In this document: positions 24,281-30,817 of the stretch, piece after piece
Numbering within the stretch: position 1 is the first letter of the stretch
How the letters are laid out: each line of letters starts with the position of its first letter
Assembly (NCBI GenBank): GCA_016285055.1
Contig: JAEEPZ010000019.1
Coordinates: forward strand, 1 to 46,208
From: Prevotella sp.
GTDB lineage: Bacteria; Bacteroidota; Bacteroidia; Bacteroidales; Bacteroidaceae
Reading direction: 5' to 3'
Length of the DNA stretch: 46,208 bases
Program-made: the position numbers and the translations under genes
The notes under the pieces: model-generated
What the model saw: the letters and a program-made list of their open reading frames with translations, nothing else
Told to the model about the DNA's origin: nothing
The model's database searches: none

Positions 24281-24395
24281 GCACTATAGCGCAGACTTCT
24301 CCATAGCGTATTTGGGGCTTGTGGTGAGCCTGAGAGAGATATGGCGGGGCTGCGCTATTTCTATTAGCAGATATGGTGTACCGTCTGCAAATGGC
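24281..24395 (+). ncRNA. candidate structured leader RNA
   Basis: Nested stems can be drawn: ATAGCGCAG (24286-24294) with CTGCGCTAT (24350-24358), CCATA (24301-24305) with TATGG (24340-24344), and GGCT (24316-24319) with AGCC (24327-24330). A second hairpin has GCAGA (24367-24371) with TCTGC (24384-24388), inner GG/CC and a TGTA loop. It lies between a -7 box (24169) and the ATG at 24431, and it is GC-richer than its surroundings. It could be a cis-regulatory leader or a separate small RNA. An 86-codon ORF overlaps it, but I see no family for it. I cannot place it in a named RNA family. Confidence 0.45.
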
Positions 24396-24430
24396 AGAGA
24401 GTTAATTAGCAACTTAAAAACAACGAGTAT

Positions 24431-25045
24431 ATGAAAATTGTTTCTTTGGGTCAGCAACTAATCAGTACCATCATTGACAAGATACTGATTACAATCCTTT
24501 TCGTGATTATTGCATTTTTGTTCTGTGCTGGTGTTCCAGGCGCTGAATTAGGCCATTTTGTGTCACAGCTTGGTATCGAATACAAAGAGATTGAATCAGA
24601 AAAGACAATTCATGAAAGGAATGCAGAAGTGAATGAGTGGCTCAAAGAGAATGGGTATTCGCAAATGATGTCTGACGACCAAGAATATGAGCATTACAAA
24701 ACAATGAAAGATGTCTATGATAAATACGTATGGATTTTGGTTGTCGTTAACTTGATTTACTATCTGTTGTGTGAACTTTTCTTCAAGGCTTCAATGGGAA
24801 AGAGAATCCTAAAATGTAAAGTCCGAAAAACAGACGGGAATGAAATAGATAAAAAGGATGTGTTCACTCGCACAGGTATTCTTGGTGCACTCCTACTATT
24901 GGCGGTAGCGTTACAAATGACAATGAATATTAATGGATATATTACGACCATCATATTCTTTGCAATCTTAGACTTTACAGTTTTTACTAAACAGTGTTCT
25001 TTGGTTGACAAATATTCTGATACGATAGTTGAAAAGGTTAGTTAG
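24431..25045 (+). CDS. RDD-family membrane protein
   Basis: 204 residues with four likely membrane helices: about 15-33, 95-113, 145-165 and 168-185. The protein opens with a helix after SLGQQLISTIIDKILI, then has a charged extracytoplasmic or cytoplasmic segment of about 60 residues. It ends FTKQCSLVDKYSDTIVEK, the usual RDD C-terminal pattern; FFKASMGKRILKCKV is also typical of the family. RDD proteins are small transport-related membrane proteins of largely unknown role. The gene is first of four AT-rich, same-strand genes with gaps of 11, 9 and 32 bp, which look like one transcription unit. Confidence 0.78.
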   Translation: MKIVSLGQQLISTIIDKILITILFVIIAFLFCAGVPGAELGHFVSQLGIEYKEIESEKTIHERNAEVNEWLKENGYSQMMSDDQEYEHYKTMKDVYDKYVWILVVVNLIYYLLCELFFKASMGKRILKCKVRKTDGNEIDKKDVFTRTGILGALLLLAVALQMTMNINGYITTIIFFAILDFTVFTKQCSLVDKYSDTIVEKVS

Positions 25046-25056
25046 AATCCGTTTTT

Positions 25057-25404
25057 ATGGAAAAGAAAGATAATAGGGATAAGAAGGACATTTATATGTT
25101 AGTTCTAACAGGTCTGTTCTACTTGTACTTGTGGGGTAAGAATGTTGTTGTGGCAGTATCCTATGTTTCTGGATGGGACTGGCTTGCCTTTATCGTCCTT
25201 GCTATAATTGCTTTAGTGATTTGCGGTTTCGCTTGGCTGTTTTCGTGTGTCTTGGTTACTGAGACCATCAAATACTTCGGCCTGCAAAAGAGTTATTTAG
25301 TAATAACGATTCTATCAATTATCATTGCACCGTTGATGATATTATTTCTCTTATTGGTTTTGTCTGGCGTTATTCCTTCTATATTTGACCCACGATTTCT
25401 ATAA
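25057..25404 (+). CDS. small three-helix membrane protein, unknown
   Basis: 115 residues: a short Lys/Asp-rich N-terminus (MEKKDNRDKKD), then three strongly hydrophobic segments (about 13-35, 42-66 and 82-106). No motif is recognised. It starts 11 bp after the RDD gene and ends 9 bp before the next gene. Its low GC content matches the other members of the cassette and differs from the surrounding core genes, which suggests that the four genes were acquired together. Confidence 0.65.
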   Translation: MEKKDNRDKKDIYMLVLTGLFYLYLWGKNVVVAVSYVSGWDWLAFIVLAIIALVICGFAWLFSCVLVTETIKYFGLQKSYLVITILSIIIAPLMILFLLLVLSGVIPSIFDPRFL

Positions 25405-25413
25405 TCCACGATT

Positions 25414-25947
25414 ATGGCTGATAAAAAAGAAAATTTTGAACCATTCGACTTCTATCGTACAGGAATGGGATTTTCATGGTCTGAAAGAAGTTTTTTATGG
25501 AGAAACAACAATGTAAAATTACTCAAACTCTCTGACTATGGTATAACAAATCAAGAAGTATATCGATATGAACAACTGATTAAACAACGGCGGGAGGAGG
25601 CTAAAGAGAGGCATACTATATATCAACATAGAAGTAATTTCTTCAAGGTGTTGGCAGTATTGTTTCTTATTTTTATCTTCTTTTTCATCGTGGCACATTT
25701 CAATGGTCTCATGCGAGATACTGGCTGGCTTTTTGATGCACTGTGTTATCCCGTTTACATAGGGCTTATATGGGTCATGTACCGATATGCTTACCCATAC
25801 ATCGCTTTCGTAATAGAAAACACGCAGGAAAGGATAGAAGAACAATATAAATATCCCAACAATGGACATCCTGATGGCTATGACCCACGGATTGAGAAAT
25901 ACTTCAATGATTTGTTGTGGAAGTTAAAAGACCACCCAGTGATCTGA
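25414..25947 (+). CDS. two-helix membrane protein with cytoplasmic arms, unknown
   Basis: 177 residues: a hydrophilic N-terminal region with a charged helix (about 45-70, EQLIKQRREEAKERH), two membrane helices (about 74-96 and 104-127), and a C-terminal arm ending DPRIEKYFNDLLWKLKDH. No family is recognised. Third gene of the AT-rich cassette; the following J-like gene begins 32 bp downstream. The arms on the same side of the membrane could interact with the soluble part of that protein, but this is only inference from gene order. Confidence 0.65.
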   Translation: MADKKENFEPFDFYRTGMGFSWSERSFLWRNNNVKLLKLSDYGITNQEVYRYEQLIKQRREEAKERHTIYQHRSNFFKVLAVLFLIFIFFFIVAHFNGLMRDTGWLFDALCYPVYIGLIWVMYRYAYPYIAFVIENTQERIEEQYKYPNNGHPDGYDPRIEKYFNDLLWKLKDHPVI

Positions 25948-25979
25948 CATTCAATATTTATTCAATTTATAACGGTGCT

Positions 25980-26819
25980 ATGTTAAAAGACTACTATTCC
26001 GTGTTAGGGATTTCATATCCCTCAACCTCAGAGGAGATTCGAACGGCCTATAATGCCAAAAAGGAATCCTTAGGCAAAGAATCTTCCAACAGTAACGATT
26101 CAAACTACCAATCTCGTGTAGAGGTTGAATTAGCTTATCGCATATTGGGAGCCTCGTATATCCTAAAGACTGCTTATGATGGAGAATATGAAAAGGCGAT
26201 GGCAGAAGGTTTTGATGATTATGAGGTCAAACACGAAAGCCTTCTTTCTGATATTGAACGTGAGAGGGATTTTGTAGTTAACCGACTATTAAATCCTAAT
26301 TTCAAGATGCCGAAAACAAGCAGTACAAAGGAGAAAAGCTGGAGTATGAAAGTCCTAGGATGTCTTGGTAAGGGATTCCTTATCTATCTTTGTTTGATGA
26401 CGTTTGTTTACGTTAAGAAATGTTCGAGAGACCGAGTGAGAGATTCTTATGAAAACCAAAGCACCTATGTTTCAACTGAAAATGCCGACTCTAAACTGAT
26501 GCGTTTTGCTGCGGAAAAGAATGCTATGCTTCCACAAGATATGGATGAGAATATTACGACCCAAGAAGTTTTGATTGAAAGTGATGCACTTGTATATGTT
26601 TATAAAGTAGATGATGATTTCTTCGCAGAGTTCAAAACCCATGCGCAATCACGTGAGATTCAACTTGGCAATTTGAGAACGGTTTATAAAGAAATGAAAC
26701 CGATGATTGATTTGCTGATAGAAACACACCGCGGAATTTACTACAGGTATATATGCAGAGAATCCGGCGAGACTACAGAGTTCAAAATCTATTATAGTGA
26801 TTTGGTAGATTTGCAGTAA
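25980..26819 (+). CDS. J-domain-like membrane protein lacking HPD
   Basis: 279 residues. The first 75 resemble a J domain: DYYSVLGISYPSTSEEIRTAYNAKK (helices I-II) and VELAYRILGASYILKTAYDGEYEKA (helices III-IV). The HPD tripeptide between helices II and III, needed to stimulate DnaK, is absent; the position reads SLGKESS. One membrane helix (about 125-146) divides this from a C-terminal domain of about 130 residues with no recognised family. It is therefore probably a J-like scaffold rather than an active Hsp70 co-chaperone. The ATG at 25980 starts the protein exactly at the J motif; the longer frame from 25917 overlaps the previous gene. Confidence 0.72.
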   Translation: MLKDYYSVLGISYPSTSEEIRTAYNAKKESLGKESSNSNDSNYQSRVEVELAYRILGASYILKTAYDGEYEKAMAEGFDDYEVKHESLLSDIERERDFVVNRLLNPNFKMPKTSSTKEKSWSMKVLGCLGKGFLIYLCLMTFVYVKKCSRDRVRDSYENQSTYVSTENADSKLMRFAAEKNAMLPQDMDENITTQEVLIESDALVYVYKVDDDFFAEFKTHAQSREIQLGNLRTVYKEMKPMIDLLIETHRGIYYRYICRESGETTEFKIYYSDLVDLQ

Positions 26820-26905
26820 ATCAAAAGAAATACAGTTATAGCAAGAAATACCTAATCCGCAAGTCTTGTGGCACCAAAAGACTCTTTCGTTTGAGATTTA
26901 TTTCG

Positions 26906-26913
26906 TACCTTTG
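26906..26913 (+). promoter_or_regulatory. -7 box of the truncated gene at 26922
   Basis: TACCTTTG followed by CAG, only 8 bp before the ATG at 26922. No well-placed -33 box is visible. Confidence 0.45.
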
Positions 26914-26921
26914 CAGTCAAT

Positions 26922-27098
26922 ATGTACACAATAGCGGAAATTTGTAGTGGGGCATCGAAATTGGTGCGGAGCGTGTTGAGCAGGAAGCGGGAGTATCAGC
27001 TTCAGTTCAACAAGGAGAAAAACGGCTGTTGGTATGTGGACTTCCCTCATTGGCCGTTCTCTCACGAAAACCTTGCAATGGTATCTGGGGCAGTTTTT
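26922..27098 (+). pseudogene. 5' fragment of a gene interrupted by a toxin-antitoxin locus (DUF6717-like)
   Basis: The frame opens MYTIAEICSGASKLVRSVLS and continues with QFNKEKNGCWYVDFPHWPFS and HENLAMVSGA, which looks like the start of a small Bacteroidetes protein family (DUF6717-like from memory, not searched). After MVSGA the sequence changes abruptly to T-rich DNA that contains the TAATTTTG box (27104-27111) of the next locus, and the reading frame ends at 27134 without family-like sequence. The missing 3' half is not found downstream. It looks like a gene cut by arrival of the toxin-antitoxin module. Confidence 0.55.
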
Positions 27099-27103
27099 TT
27101 CCT

Positions 27104-27111
27104 TAATTTTG
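27104..27111 (+). promoter_or_regulatory. -7 box of the antitoxin gene
   Basis: TAATTTTG followed by CAC, 19 bp before the ATG at 27131. It lies at the breakpoint with the interrupted gene. Confidence 0.5.
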
Positions 27112-27130
27112 CACCCAAAACGATGAAGTT

Positions 27131-27370
27131 ATGACTGCAATACAAATGAATGTCGAGATGCTCCGCAACATGAGCATCATTGCCGAGGACGAGGACCTGC
27201 TGAAGCGGGCTGCAAAATATCTACGCAAGTTGGTGGCCGAAAAGCAGGCCGACCCGACACAATTCTCAAAAGAAGAGTTCTTTGCACGTATCGATGAAGC
27301 AAAGAAGGGGCCGACATTTGAATTACGCGAAGATGAGACCCTTGAGGATTTGATTAAACGAGTAGGATAA
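27131..27370 (+). CDS. antitoxin of a YoeB/RelE-type system
   Basis: A 79-residue, acidic, largely helical protein: MTAIQMNVEMLRNMSIIAED, then LLKRAAKYLRKLVAEKQ, SKEEFFARIDEAKKGPTFEL and LEDLIKRVG. This resembles the small antitoxins paired with YoeB/RelE toxins in Bacteroidales. The stop codon overlaps the start of the toxin reading frame (TAATG at 27368-27372), the usual arrangement. The toxin is broken, so this antitoxin is now an orphan; it may still act on a related toxin elsewhere. Confidence 0.75.
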   Translation: MTAIQMNVEMLRNMSIIAEDEDLLKRAAKYLRKLVAEKQADPTQFSKEEFFARIDEAKKGPTFELREDETLEDLIKRVG

Positions 27371-27547
27371 TGGCATATAGAATCTAATACTACAAGCAGG
27401 CACGGGAAAACCCGAACCATTGCCATTACCAGACCAGGAGAATGGAGTAGACGTATATCCCAGAAGCATCGGCTCATTTACGAGATTCACGATACAGAGG
27501 TTATTGTTATCGTAATCTCCGCCTACGGCCATTATCGTGACAAGTAA
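27370..27547 (+). pseudogene. degraded YoeB-type toxin gene
   Basis: The start reads M-A-Y-R-I and is followed at once by a TAA stop; YYKQARENPNH then continues in the first frame. In another frame the downstream part reads RPGEWSRRISQKHRLIYEIH and ends VIVISAYGHYRDK, clearly the C-terminal half of a YoeB-type mRNA interferase (WSRRI..KHRLIYEI, then the GHY C-terminal region). The middle of the gene is missing. So there are a premature stop, a frameshift and an internal deletion of roughly 30 codons. The reading ends at TAA 27545-27547. Confidence 0.8.
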
Positions 27548-27730
27548 TAAACTGTTTAGTGTCATCACCAAATAGAATCTCGGCTTGACCGCTGAAATCG
27601 AAAGAAAATCCTTGTAATCTGCGCAATCTGTGGTCGTTTACATACTTGCGGAAGTTGAAACAATTATAATAATTTCGGCTTAATTACGGTCATTACGGCA
27701 ATTCATTTCCTATTATTTCAATTCGTGAGT
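27548..27730. other. gene-free AT-rich spacer
   Basis: No credible ORF, RNA or repeat is seen between the toxin remnant and the palindromic region. Confidence 0.4.
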
Positions 27731-28257
27731 ATAATTATTCACATTATTCAAATTCGTTTACAATGATTCCTTGATGTCTGCGACACCACGCCAATATGCG
27801 CGCGTATGTGCGCACTACCGCGCGCGAAATAAGGTGCTACTCGTGCTACTTCGGAGCCTAATATATTCGTTTACAACTAGTTGTCGGTAGCTACCATGCG
27901 TAAAAAGGAGCTACCAAGGCGCTACTCTGCCGCTACTGCCCGTTTGGGGTTGAATTCTCTGGAGAATGGAAGCAAATACGCACGCTGTTTGAAAAAATAC
28001 GCACGCCGTTTGAAAAAATACGCACGCCGTTTGAAAAAATACGCACGCTATTCGCTAGTATGCTGTCTGTAGCTACAGAGTAGCGCCATTTTGGGGCATG
28101 TAGCTACCGATAACATTTTGCCTTACAGTCAGATAATCTCAAGAGTAGCTCGAGTAGCACCTTTTTCTCGTGCGCATAATACGTGCGTGCGCGCGAAGTG
28201 GTTGAATGATGACGCTGAGAAATTATTGAAACGAATTTGAATAATTAGAATAATTAT
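27731..28257. repeat. large nested inverted-repeat island
   Basis: The outer arms 27731-27768 and 28221-28257 form an imperfect inverted repeat of about 37 bp (AT-rich, with AATTCGTTT). Inside, GGTGCTACTCGTGCTACT (27833-27850) pairs with 28144-28161 with one mismatch. Further in, GGCGCTACTCTG (about 27918) pairs with CAGAGTAGCGCC (about 28076). CG-rich arms around 27798-27826 and 28169-28194 are also roughly complementary. The core holds a tandem repeat (27974-28057). The whole 527 bp could fold as one long interrupted stem. No gene is present; an ORF over the tandem repeat only translates the repeat. Confidence 0.75.
27974..28057. repeat. four tandem 21-bp units AAATACGCACGC
   Basis: Units start at 27974, 27995, 28016 and 28037 with an exact 21-bp period (AAATACGCACGCYGTTTGAA); the last diverges after GCTATTC. 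A related sequence, GAAAAAATGCGAACGCTATT, occurs in the palindrome at 42733-42752. Confidence 0.85.
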
Positions 28258-28282
28258 CGACCTGTGCGGTTGAAACGTGTGA

Positions 28283-28615
28283 AACTGATTCTGACCGCAG
28301 AGCGGTCACCGATCAATAGCCGGGGTGTGCGAAGCACCCCCGGATGGTAGTGCAACGTAGCATCGACCCTGAAGGGGTCGCCTCTCAGTAGCCGAGGGTA
28401 CGCAGTACCCCCGGAAAGATGGGTGCTAACGACATCGACCCTGCCTTTTATCCGCAGGTCGTTCTTCGACTAGCGAAGCGACTTTGTCGATTACCGACCT
28501 ACGGCTATTGAGAGGCGACCCCTTCAGGATCGATGTCAGCCCCTGACTTTTTTCCGCAGGTCGTTCCGACCTACGGCTATTGAGAGGTGACGCTTTCAGC
28601 GTCTTTCAACCGCAC
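28283..28615. repeat. REP-like array of short hairpins
   Basis: A run of hairpins with shared cores: GGGTGTGCGAAGCACCC (about 28324), CGACCCTGAAGGGGTCG (about 28365), GGGTACGCAGTACCC (about 28396), GTCGGAACGACC on the minus strand (about 28560), and GACGCTTTCAGCGTC (about 28579). The blocks GGCGACCCCTTCAGGATCG and CGACCCTGAAGGGGTCGCC occur in both orientations, and CGACCTACGGCTATTGAGAGG occurs twice. This resembles clustered REP elements. No REP-associated transposase gene is in the window. Confidence 0.65.
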
Positions 28616-28633
28616 AGTACGATATTTTTTGGT

Positions 28634-28886
28634 AATAATATAGCAGTTGGCACTTAATCAGTTATTCCGCATGGCACTCCCCTCCCCTCAAGGGGAGGGG
28701 CAGGGGTGGGGTCTCTAACTTCCTTCCGCGAGTTTGATATCGTCTGTGTACTCTCAGTGGAAATAGTTACAGACCCCACCCCTGCCCCTCCCCTTGAGGG
28801 GAGGGGAAAGGCTACGGGTAGGCGACCGCAGGTCGGGAATGTGGCTACCGCCGGAGAAAAATTCCTGTGCCAACTGCTATATTATT
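28634..28886. repeat. nested inverted repeat with CCCCTCCCC arms
   Basis: The outer arms 28634-28653 and 28867-28886 are a perfect 20-bp inverted repeat (AATAATATAGCAGTTGGCAC). Inside, 28678-28714 and 28771-28806 form a second inverted repeat of about 36 bp made of CCCCTCCCCTCAAGGGGAGG and a G-rich extension. A similar CCCCTCCCCTTCGGGAAGGGG hairpin lies between panE-like and nagB genes (33951-34004). No ORF of interest is present. Confidence 0.8.
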
Positions 28887-28951
28887 GCCTTAAATAAAAT
28901 ATGGCCAAACTGCTGAGTTCAACCACAATGCGGTATTACCAAAACTAATGA

Positions 28952-28984
28952 GGTCTTCGTGTGGCCGAAAGCCATACGAAGACC
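28952..28984. repeat. strong hairpin, possible terminator
   Basis: GGTCTTCGTGTGGC (28952-28965) and GCCATACGAAGACC (28971-28984) form a 14-bp stem with one mismatch and a 5-nt loop (CGAAA). It is followed by ATGTTTTA. The rest of 28985-29061 shows nothing recognisable. Confidence 0.6.
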
Positions 28985-29061
28985 ATGTTTTATCGGCATC
29001 CTTAAGAATGGTCTCCCTGTTACCCTGTCCTATAACATTTTTACAAAAAAGTGAGCGAAAA

Positions 29062-29093
29062 TTTGTGAAGTTGCGGGAAATACCTTATCTTTG
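29062..29093 (+). promoter_or_regulatory. promoter of the nitroreductase gene
   Basis: TTTG (29062-29065), a 20-bp spacer and TATCTTTG (29086-29093), followed by CA. The leader to the ATG at 29179 is about 80 nt and contains GC-rich self-complementary stretches. Confidence 0.75.
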
Positions 29094-29178
29094 CATTCGC
29101 TATCGCTCATCGCGGCGGTCTGCGGCTTTCTGGTAGCAGCGTCAACTTACACACAAACTAAAATAAAAATGTAGCACA

Positions 29179-29781
29179 ATGAAAAAATTCATCATTCTGG
29201 CCTTGTTCGCTGCCATGATGGCGCAGCCGGCCTGTTCACAAGTGAAAACGCCGTCGTTCGACGAAGTGTTGACAACCCGTCGTAGCATCCGTAACTACGA
29301 TGCCACGAAGAAGATCTCTGAGCAGGAGGTTCGCAGGCTGATGGAAGCCGTGCAGGAGGCTCCGTCGTGGGCCAATCAGCAGCCTACGAAGTATTATGTG
29401 GCCATATCGCCTGAAAAGGTAGCTGCCGTGCAGGATCTCGTCGGCGGCAACAAACAGCGCATTCTGGGCGCTCCCGTGCTTATCGTCTCAACCTACGAGC
29501 GTGGCAAGTCGGGCTTCTTCCAGGGAAATCCCGCCAACGAGGTGGGCGATGGCTGGGGTGCCTACGACAACGGCCTCTCCAACTGCTACCTCGTGCTGAA
29601 GGCCCGTGCCATGGGCTTCGACACGCTCATCATGGGTATGCGTGATGCCGACAAGCTGCGCCAGCTTTTCAGCATCCCCAGCGAAGAGACCGTCATGGCC
29701 GTGATTGCTCTGGGCTACCGTGCCGCCCAGCCCGTTCAGCCCCGTCACCGACAGTTGGATGACATGGTGAAGTTCTATTAA
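29179..29781 (+). CDS. exported nitroreductase-family oxidoreductase
   Basis: 200 residues. A signal peptide of about 19 residues ends QPACS, a weak lipobox-like site (Cys19), so it may be a lipoprotein or simply exported. The mature part is a nitroreductase-family FMN protein: the TTRRSIRNYDATKKISEQEV start (Arg pair binds FMN phosphate), EAPSWANQQPTKYYV, then AMGFDTLIMGMRDADKLRQL and VIALGYRA. It probably reduces nitro- or quinone-type compounds with NAD(P)H; an exported location is unusual for a flavoenzyme needing NAD(P)H. It has its own promoter and is followed by two GH43 genes on the same strand (43 bp gap). Confidence 0.83.
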   Translation: MKKFIILALFAAMMAQPACSQVKTPSFDEVLTTRRSIRNYDATKKISEQEVRRLMEAVQEAPSWANQQPTKYYVAISPEKVAAVQDLVGGNKQRILGAPVLIVSTYERGKSGFFQGNPANEVGDGWGAYDNGLSNCYLVLKARAMGFDTLIMGMRDADKLRQLFSIPSEETVMAVIALGYRAAQPVQPRHRQLDDMVKFY

Positions 29782-29824
29782 AGGAGTAAAGGAGATGTGG
29801 AGGTAAAGTAGAATTGTACACAAG

Positions 29825-30817
29825 ATGAAGACAAAGCTGTTTTTCTTTTGCCTGCTGGCCGTAGCGTGCCTGCAGAATGCCTCGGCTCAAACGAATATGC
29901 GCGTGAGGAACAACGTGCCGCTGGACTCCATACGGCTGAGCGACCCGGCCATTCTGGCCGACCAGAAGACGAAGATGTACTACATGACGGGCACAGGCGG
30001 CATGATGTGGCGCAGTGCTGACCTGAAGCGCTGGGAGGGGCCGATGCGCGTGACGGCGTTCGAGGCCGACTCCTGGATGGGGCCGAGGCCGATGATCTGG
30101 GCTGCTGAGCTGCACCAGACGGGTGACGGCTGGTATTACTACTTTGCTACTTTTACGAATCAGGCGGTGAAGATAGACACGGTGCGCGGCAATGTCATCG
30201 AGCGCCGTGCCTCGCAGGTGCTGCGAGCCGACAACCCTATGGGACCTTACCGTGCCTTCGGCGACGCCACCTACCTGCCCGCCGACCGTCCGACGCTCGA
30301 CGGCACCTACTGGAAAGACCGCGACGGAAAGCCGTACATGGTGTTCTGCGGAGAGTGGCTGCAGAACTGGAACGGCACGGTGGAGAAGATTGAGCTGAAG
30401 CCCGACCTCAGCGGCACCATCGGTGAGCCGAAAATACTCTTCCGCGCCAGCGACTCGCCGTGGAGCCGTGAACGGAACGACCAAGGCGAGATTACCTGGA
30501 ACAAGGTGACTGACGGCCCCTACCTCTTCCGCACAGGCACGGGACGACTGGGCATGGTATGGACATCGTGGGTCTTCGATGTCTACACACAGGGCGTGGC
30601 CTACTCAGAAAGCGGCACCCTCGACGGTCCCTGGACGCAGGAGCCAGAGCCCATCACTCCTCCAGGCTACGGCCACTCGATGCTCTTTCAGCGCTTCGAC
30701 GGCCAATGGATGATGGCCGTTCATCACCATTCCAAGGATGACAGGGGGCATACGGTGCGCATCCCTCATCTGTTTGAGGTAGACTTGAGCGGCGACAAAC
30801 TGACAGTTAAAAAATGA
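29825..30817 (+). CDS. GH43-family glycoside hydrolase
   Basis: A 330-residue secreted protein (signal peptide about 1-21, NASAQ) with the five-bladed propeller of GH43 (arabinofuranosidases and xylosidases). The catalytic base is expected at Asp40 (RLSDPAI) and the pKa-setting Asp at Asp159 (TLDGTYWKD). At the usual general-acid Glu site the sequence reads VTDGPYLFR (Asp230), as in some Bacteroidetes subfamilies from memory. The stop codon overlaps the start of the next GH43 gene by 4 bp, so translation is probably coupled. It likely acts on plant arabinose- or xylose-containing glycans in the periplasm; the exact bond is unknown. Confidence 0.85.
   Translation: MKTKLFFFCLLAVACLQNASAQTNMRVRNNVPLDSIRLSDPAILADQKTKMYYMTGTGGMMWRSADLKRWEGPMRVTAFEADSWMGPRPMIWAAELHQTGDGWYYYFATFTNQAVKIDTVRGNVIERRASQVLRADNPMGPYRAFGDATYLPADRPTLDGTYWKDRDGKPYMVFCGEWLQNWNGTVEKIELKPDLSGTIGEPKILFRASDSPWSRERNDQGEITWNKVTDGPYLFRTGTGRLGMVWTSWVFDVYTQGVAYSESGTLDGPWTQEPEPITPPGYGHSMLFQRFDGQWMMAVHHHSKDDRGHTVRIPHLFEVDLSGDKLTVKK

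Noticed and set aside
24174..24434. 86-codon ORF over the candidate RNA
   Set aside because: No signal, motif or family recognised, and the nested stems explain the conserved look better; it cannot be fully excluded.
27881..28072. Plus-strand ORF with KKYARRLKKYARRLKKYAR-like repeats
   Set aside because: It is only the translation of the 21-bp tandem repeat in a palindromic region, with no promoter.
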